The notes under the pieces were generated by a model. It saw only the letters and a list, made by a program, of their open reading frames with translations. It did not search any database and was not told the DNA's origin. A stretch of 64,000 bases of DNA, from NCBI RefSeq assembly GCF_005434965.1, contig NZ_SKCI01000001.1:124001-188000 (forward strand). The letters run 5' to 3'. Positions 60,936-64,000 of this stretch are shown here, piece by piece. A program made the translations under genes and the position numbers. The DNA is from Marimonas lutisalis (lineage in GTDB: Bacteria > Pseudomonadota > Alphaproteobacteria > Rhodobacterales > Rhodobacteraceae). Every line of letters begins with the position of its first letter. The stretch's first letter is position 1.

Positions 60936-61511
60936 TCAGCGGTTCGCGCCGGGCACCCAGAGCACATCATCGCGGCCATCGTCATTGGCGACGCGGGCCG
61001 CGACGAAGAACCAGTCGGAAAGGCGGTTGAGGTATTTCACCGCCGCCGCGTTCACGTCCTCGACCCCGGCAAGCTCGACCGAGAGCCGTTCGGCTCGCCG
61101 CGCCACCGTGCGGCACAGGTGCAGGTGCGCGGCCAGCGGCGTGCCGCCGGGCAGGATGAAGCTGCGCAGCGGCTCCAGCGCCTCGTTCATGGCGTCGATC
61201 TCGGTTTCCAGACGTTCGACCTGGGCGTCGGCCATGCGCAGCGGCGGGTAGTCGGCCTCGGCATCGCGCTCCATGTCGGGCCGGCAAAGATCGGCGCCGA
61301 GATCGAACAGATCGTTCTGGATGCGGCTCAGCGCCTCGTCGAAATCATCGTCCTCGACGTAAAGACGCGCCAGGCCCAGCGTCGAGTTCAGCTCATCCAC
61401 CGTGCCATAGGCGGTGACGCGCAGATCATGCTTGACCCGACGCGAGCCATCGCCCAGCGCGGTATCGCCGCCATCGCCGGTGCGGGTATAGATTTTCGAC
61501 AGAACGACCAT
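60936..61511 (-). CDS. Cob(I)alamin adenosyltransferase, PduO type
   Basis: A 191-residue ATR of the PduO family, starting at ATG 61511 (MVVLSKIYTRTGDGGDTALGDG). The ATP-binding N-terminal motif is YTRTGDGGDTALGDGSRRVKHD, followed by GTVDELNSTLGLAR near 37 and the C-terminal CRTVARRAERLSVEL near 140. It makes adenosylcobalamin, needed by ethylmalonyl-CoA and methylmalonyl-CoA mutases, so it fits the mcd/prpE metabolism in this window. It is downstream of the 67-residue membrane protein gene by 4 bp. Confidence 0.94.
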   Translation of the reverse strand: MVVLSKIYTRTGDGGDTALGDGSRRVKHDLRVTAYGTVDELNSTLGLARLYVEDDDFDEALSRIQNDLFDLGADLCRPDMERDAEADYPPLRMADAQVERLETEIDAMNEALEPLRSFILPGGTPLAAHLHLCRTVARRAERLSVELAGVEDVNAAAVKYLNRLSDWFFVAARVANDDGRDDVLWVPGANR

Positions 61512-61515
61512 GATT

Positions 61516-61719
61516 TCAGCCTCCGGACCGGATCCAGACAAACAGCAGGATAAGTGCAATCGCCACCGCCTGCGCGATGATGCGGTAGCGCATGATGCGG
61601 TTGGCGTGCTTGCGGTTGAAATCACCGCCCTTGGCAAAGCCGCCGACGCCGATCATCAGGATGAACAGCACGGCAATACAGGCAATCGCCACAACCCAGA
61701 ACAGGGGATCGTCAGCCAT
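61516..61719 (-). CDS. Twin transmembrane protein (small)
   Basis: A 67-residue protein starting at ATG 61719 (MADDPLFWVVAIA) behind AAGGAG. It has two hydrophobic helices (about residues 7-28 and 47-64) joined by GFAKGGDFNRKHANRIMRYR, the conserved loop of the twin transmembrane/HIG1-like small proteins of this group. The role is unknown; HIG1-type proteins assist respiratory complexes. It ends 4 bp before the adenosyltransferase start. Confidence 0.85.
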   Translation of the reverse strand: MADDPLFWVVAIACIAVLFILMIGVGGFAKGGDFNRKHANRIMRYRIIAQAVAIALILLFVWIRSGG

Positions 61720-61790
61720 AATCGGCTCCTTTTTCGTCGCTTGCGCCACATCTAGTGACTTGGGCCGCGAAAGCGAAGGGGCGAATTGCC

Positions 61791-62621
61791 CTAGCCCTTG
61801 GATATCAGCCAGTCCAGCGCACGTGTCGGCAGTATACGGCGCGCCGTGCCCATCAGATGAGTCGCGGTGGTGACATAGTAGCGCGGGCGCGGGCGGCGTG
61901 CCTCCAGCGCGTGGGCCAGTTTCTTCGTCACCGCCGCCGGCGGCAGTTCGAACGTGTCGAGATCGCGTTCCTCGTAAAGCCGCTTCAGCAGGTTGTCGCG
62001 GTATTGCTCGGCGCGCGGGCTGGCCTCCCAGTCGATCCAGCGTTCGAAATGCGGGATCGAGTTCTCGCGGATCTTCGAGGTGATCGGCCCGGGTTCCAGC
62101 GTGATCACGTGGATGCCGGTGCCGCGCATTTCCAGCCGCAGAACATCTGTCAGCCCTTCGAGTGCGAACTTGCTGGCAACATAGGCGCCGCGCCAGCGCA
62201 TCGGCACGATACCCAGCACCGAAGAGCAGTTGACGATCCGCCCCGCCCCCTGCGCCCGCATCACCGGGATCGCCCAGCGGGTCAGTTCGTGCACGCCGAA
62301 CAGGTTGGTTTCGAAGATCGACCGCAGCGCATCGGTGGGCAGGTCCTCGGTCGCGCCGGGGATGGCGAAGGCGCCGTTGTTGTAAAGCGCGTCCAGCTTT
62401 CCGTCGGTGGCCTCGAGCACCTCGGCAAGCCCATTGTGGATGCTTTCAGTGTCTGCGTAATCGATGCGCGGGGCCTCGAACCCTTCGTCGCGCATCCGGT
62501 CGCAATCAGCCGCCTGCCGGCACGAGGCGAAGACGCGCCAGCCGCGTTCACGCATGCCCTGCGCAGCGTCGTATCCGATGCCGCTTGAGCATCCGGTGAT
62601 GAGAATTGTCTTGCCGCCCAT
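61791..62621 (-). CDS. Short-chain dehydrogenase/reductase
   Basis: A 276-residue SDR. The cofactor motif is TGCSSGIGYDAA (residues 9-20), the NNGAF strand lies near residue 82, and the catalytic Ser and Tyr-x3-Lys are in NCSSVLG and YVASKFAL near residue 148. Late in the protein RPRPRYYVTTATHL precedes a hydrophobic tail. It uses NAD(P)H on an unknown carbonyl or alcohol substrate. Confidence 0.92.
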   Translation of the reverse strand: MGGKTILITGCSSGIGYDAAQGMRERGWRVFASCRQAADCDRMRDEGFEAPRIDYADTESIHNGLAEVLEATDGKLDALYNNGAFAIPGATEDLPTDALRSIFETNLFGVHELTRWAIPVMRAQGAGRIVNCSSVLGIVPMRWRGAYVASKFALEGLTDVLRLEMRGTGIHVITLEPGPITSKIRENSIPHFERWIDWEASPRAEQYRDNLLKRLYEERDLDTFELPPAAVTKKLAHALEARRPRPRYYVTTATHLMGTARRILPTRALDWLISKG

Positions 62622-62711
62622 GCTGGTCTTGCCCTCTGCGCGTGATGCCTGCGCCGGCAGGAGCTATGCCAAAACGCGGCGCGCGGCAATCGCGAAGCGC
62701 GGGCCGGGTGC

Positions 62712-63434
62712 TCAGTTCGCCGCGGTCAGGAGGAAATCCGCCATCCAGCCGATGCGCCCGGTCTCTTCGACCTGCAGCTTGACCCAGCCGTCGCCGATAT
62801 CGTCCAGCACTTCCACCCTCGCACCGCGCACCAGCTTGTCCACCACGTTGTAATCGGTGCCGGGGCCGCCACGCAGGTTCACGCGGGTGCCGGTAACCTC
62901 GCGGATATCGGCTCCGCTCACGTTCTTGTCTTCTTGCGTGTCCTGCACAACCCGGGTGGGTGTATCTGTGACAGTCTCGGCTGGGCGTTCGACCTCATGC
63001 ACGCCGCGGACGATGGCGATGGCCAGGTCGGCCTGCTCTTCCGCATTCAGGTGCTCTGCGCCGGGCAGGGCCGGTTCGGTCAGCCGCGCCACCTTTTCGG
63101 TGCGCGCCAGCGCGACGGCCACGCCGCGTCCGGTGCTGTCCGGGTTGGAGAAGCTGAGTTTCAGGCGCCTGGGCCGGTCTGAAATCACCTGGGCCGCGTC
63201 GGGGTTGGCCGAGGCCAGAACAATCTGGTCATTCTCGCTGCCCTGCGGTTGGATGGCTTGTTTCAGGGCGCGCCCGGTCTCGCGGGCGATGGTTTCACGC
63301 TGCACATCGGCGGCCGCGCGCTCGGCCATCACGGCCTGGCGCGATCCGTCGCGCGGCGCATAATCCGCGCCACCGCTGAGCTCGTAAAACGCCCAGCCCA
63401 TGAATGCAAAAGTCACCAGTATAAAGCGCCACAT
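62712..63434 (-). CDS. SH3 domain-containing protein
   Basis: A 240-residue protein. The N-terminal helix ([21 protein letters not shown]) is a signal anchor or signal peptide. The central 100 residues are variable and charged, and the last 65 form a bacterial SH3 domain ([31 protein letters not shown] ... [21 protein letters not shown]). Such domains bind peptidoglycan peptides or wall-associated targets. The gene is divergent from parC with a 204-bp shared region. Confidence 0.88.
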   Translation of the reverse strand: MWRFILVTFAFMGWAFYELSGGADYAPRDGSRQAVMAERAAADVQRETIARETGRALKQAIQPQGSENDQIVLASANPDAAQVISDRPRRLKLSFSNPDSTGRGVAVALARTEKVARLTEPALPGAEHLNAEEQADLAIAIVRGVHEVERPAETVTDTPTRVVQDTQEDKNVSGADIREVTGTRVNLRGGPGTDYNVVDKLVRGARVEVLDDIGDGWVKLQVEETGRIGWMADFLLTAAN

Positions 63435-63638
63435 CGCGCAGACCCCCGTTCACCACACCCAGTTAATGCAACTTCTCCTTTATACACGATTCGCTCGATC
63501 GCGCAGGGGGGAAGCGCACAGGTTTTTTCCCTGATGCACGGATGCACCAAACGGCCGCGTCGGACCAGTCCGGAAAACCCGACCCGCGCCGCGCTTATCG
63601 CGCTTGATGGCGAGTCACCGGCCCTATATGACGGGGGC

Positions 63639-64000
63639 ATGAGCGATTTGGTGGACGATCCCGACATCCCGATGCAGGCGGTTTCCGAACCGCTGCGCCG
63701 GGCCATTGGCGACCGCTACCTGACCTATGCGCTCTCGACCATCATGCACCGCGCGCTGCCGGATGCACGCGACGGCCTGAAACCCGTGCATCGCCGCATC
63801 CTTTACGCGATGAGCCGCCTGCGGCTGAATTCCACCGGTGGTTTCCTCAAATCGGCCAAGATTTCCGGCGACACGATGGGCGATTTCCACCCCCATGGCG
63901 ATGCCGCGATCTATGACGCAATGGCGCGGTTGGCTCAGGATTTCGCGGTGCGCTACCCGCTCGTCGACGGGCAGGGGAACTTCGGCAATATCGACGGCGA
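63639..64000 (+). CDS. parC: DNA topoisomerase IV subunit A, N-terminal fragment
   Basis: The frame starts at ATG 63639 ([19 protein letters not shown]) and runs to the window edge (about 120 residues). The typeIIA core is clear: [32 protein letters not shown], then [25 protein letters not shown] and [10 protein letters not shown]. The catalytic Tyr would be just past the edge. Topoisomerase IV decatenates daughter chromosomes. The choice of ParC over GyrA rests on the N-terminal sequence and the [14 protein letters not shown] stretch; GyrA cannot be wholly excluded. Confidence 0.88.
   Translation, partial: MSDLVDDPDIPMQAVSEPLRRAIGDRYLTYALSTIMHRALPDARDGLKPVHRRILYAMSRLRLNSTGGFLKSAKISGDTMGDFHPHGDAAIYDAMARLAQDFAVRYPLVDGQGNFGNIDG

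Noticed and set aside
1-64000. CRISPR arrays, tRNA or rRNA genes, insertion sequences, prophage
   Set aside because: No regularly spaced repeats, cloverleaf sequences, transposase or phage proteins were found on reading both strands; repeats seen are short dispersed elements.

Overview
The window looks like a chromosomal segment of a marine-type alphaproteobacterium of the order Rhodobacterales (Roseobacter-like). This rests on high G+C, the pckA / chvI-chvG / short hprK / rapZ / EIIA / HPr synteny, a methylsuccinyl-CoA dehydrogenase of the ethylmalonyl-CoA pathway, TRAP transporters, and family-specific short proteins. No rRNA, tRNA, CRISPR array, transposase or prophage gene was seen. Two genes are cut by the window edges: a TRAP DctP gene at the left and parC at the right.

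Region 1 (1-16.4 kb, all plus strand) is the most unusual part. It is a catabolic supercluster of 15 genes: a TRAP transporter (DctP-Q-M), a cyclase-family hydrolase, a fumarylacetoacetate-hydrolase-family enzyme, a two-polypeptide molybdenum hydroxylase (FAD subunit plus a fused 2Fe-2S/molybdopterin subunit), a 6-hydroxynicotinate-reductase-like Fe-S protein, a UPF0280 protein, two tandem DUF1185 paralogues, a branched-chain-type ABC transporter with fused permeases, and a MarR regulator. I infer a pathway that imports an N-heteroaromatic (nicotinate-like) compound, hydroxylates it, reduces the ring and opens it. The true substrate is not known from sequence.

Region 2 (16.4-21.5 kb) holds a cytochrome b561, a 61-residue membrane protein behind an Fnr-type box, an esterase-like hydrolase, a SPOR-domain protein, and a MAPEG/TetR divergent pair with two clear operators. 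Region 3 (21.5-27.1 kb, minus strand) is a tightly overlapping nucleoside salvage operon: VOC-bicupin protein, cdd, deoA, deoB, add, upp.

Region 4 (27.2-49.2 kb) mixes central carbon genes (maeB, prpE, mvaA, mcd, a biotinyl-carboxyltransferase fusion) with housekeeping genes (nadK, glyA, metG) and transport genes (MFS, TauE/SafE, a P2-type ATPase), plus a DsrC-like protein that lacks the terminal cysteine. Region 5 (49.3-55.8 kb) is pckA facing the ChvIG two-component system and the regulatory PTS (hprK, rapZ, EIIA, HPr). Region 6 (55.8-64 kb) carries an acyltransferase, hbdA, a DUF6473 protein, etfBA, a cobalamin adenosyltransferase, small membrane proteins, an SDR, an SH3 protein and parC. 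Many of the scattered genes (maeB, prpE, mcd, hbdA, etfBA, pckA, the cobalamin adenosyltransferase) fit growth on acetate/propionate via the ethylmalonyl-CoA pathway and gluconeogenesis.

At the non-coding level the window contains four families of short dispersed palindromic or conserved elements (described under repeats), several sharp operators, one hairpin that buries the mvaA ribosome binding site, and one site where a terminator and a dispersed hairpin overlap and exclude each other.
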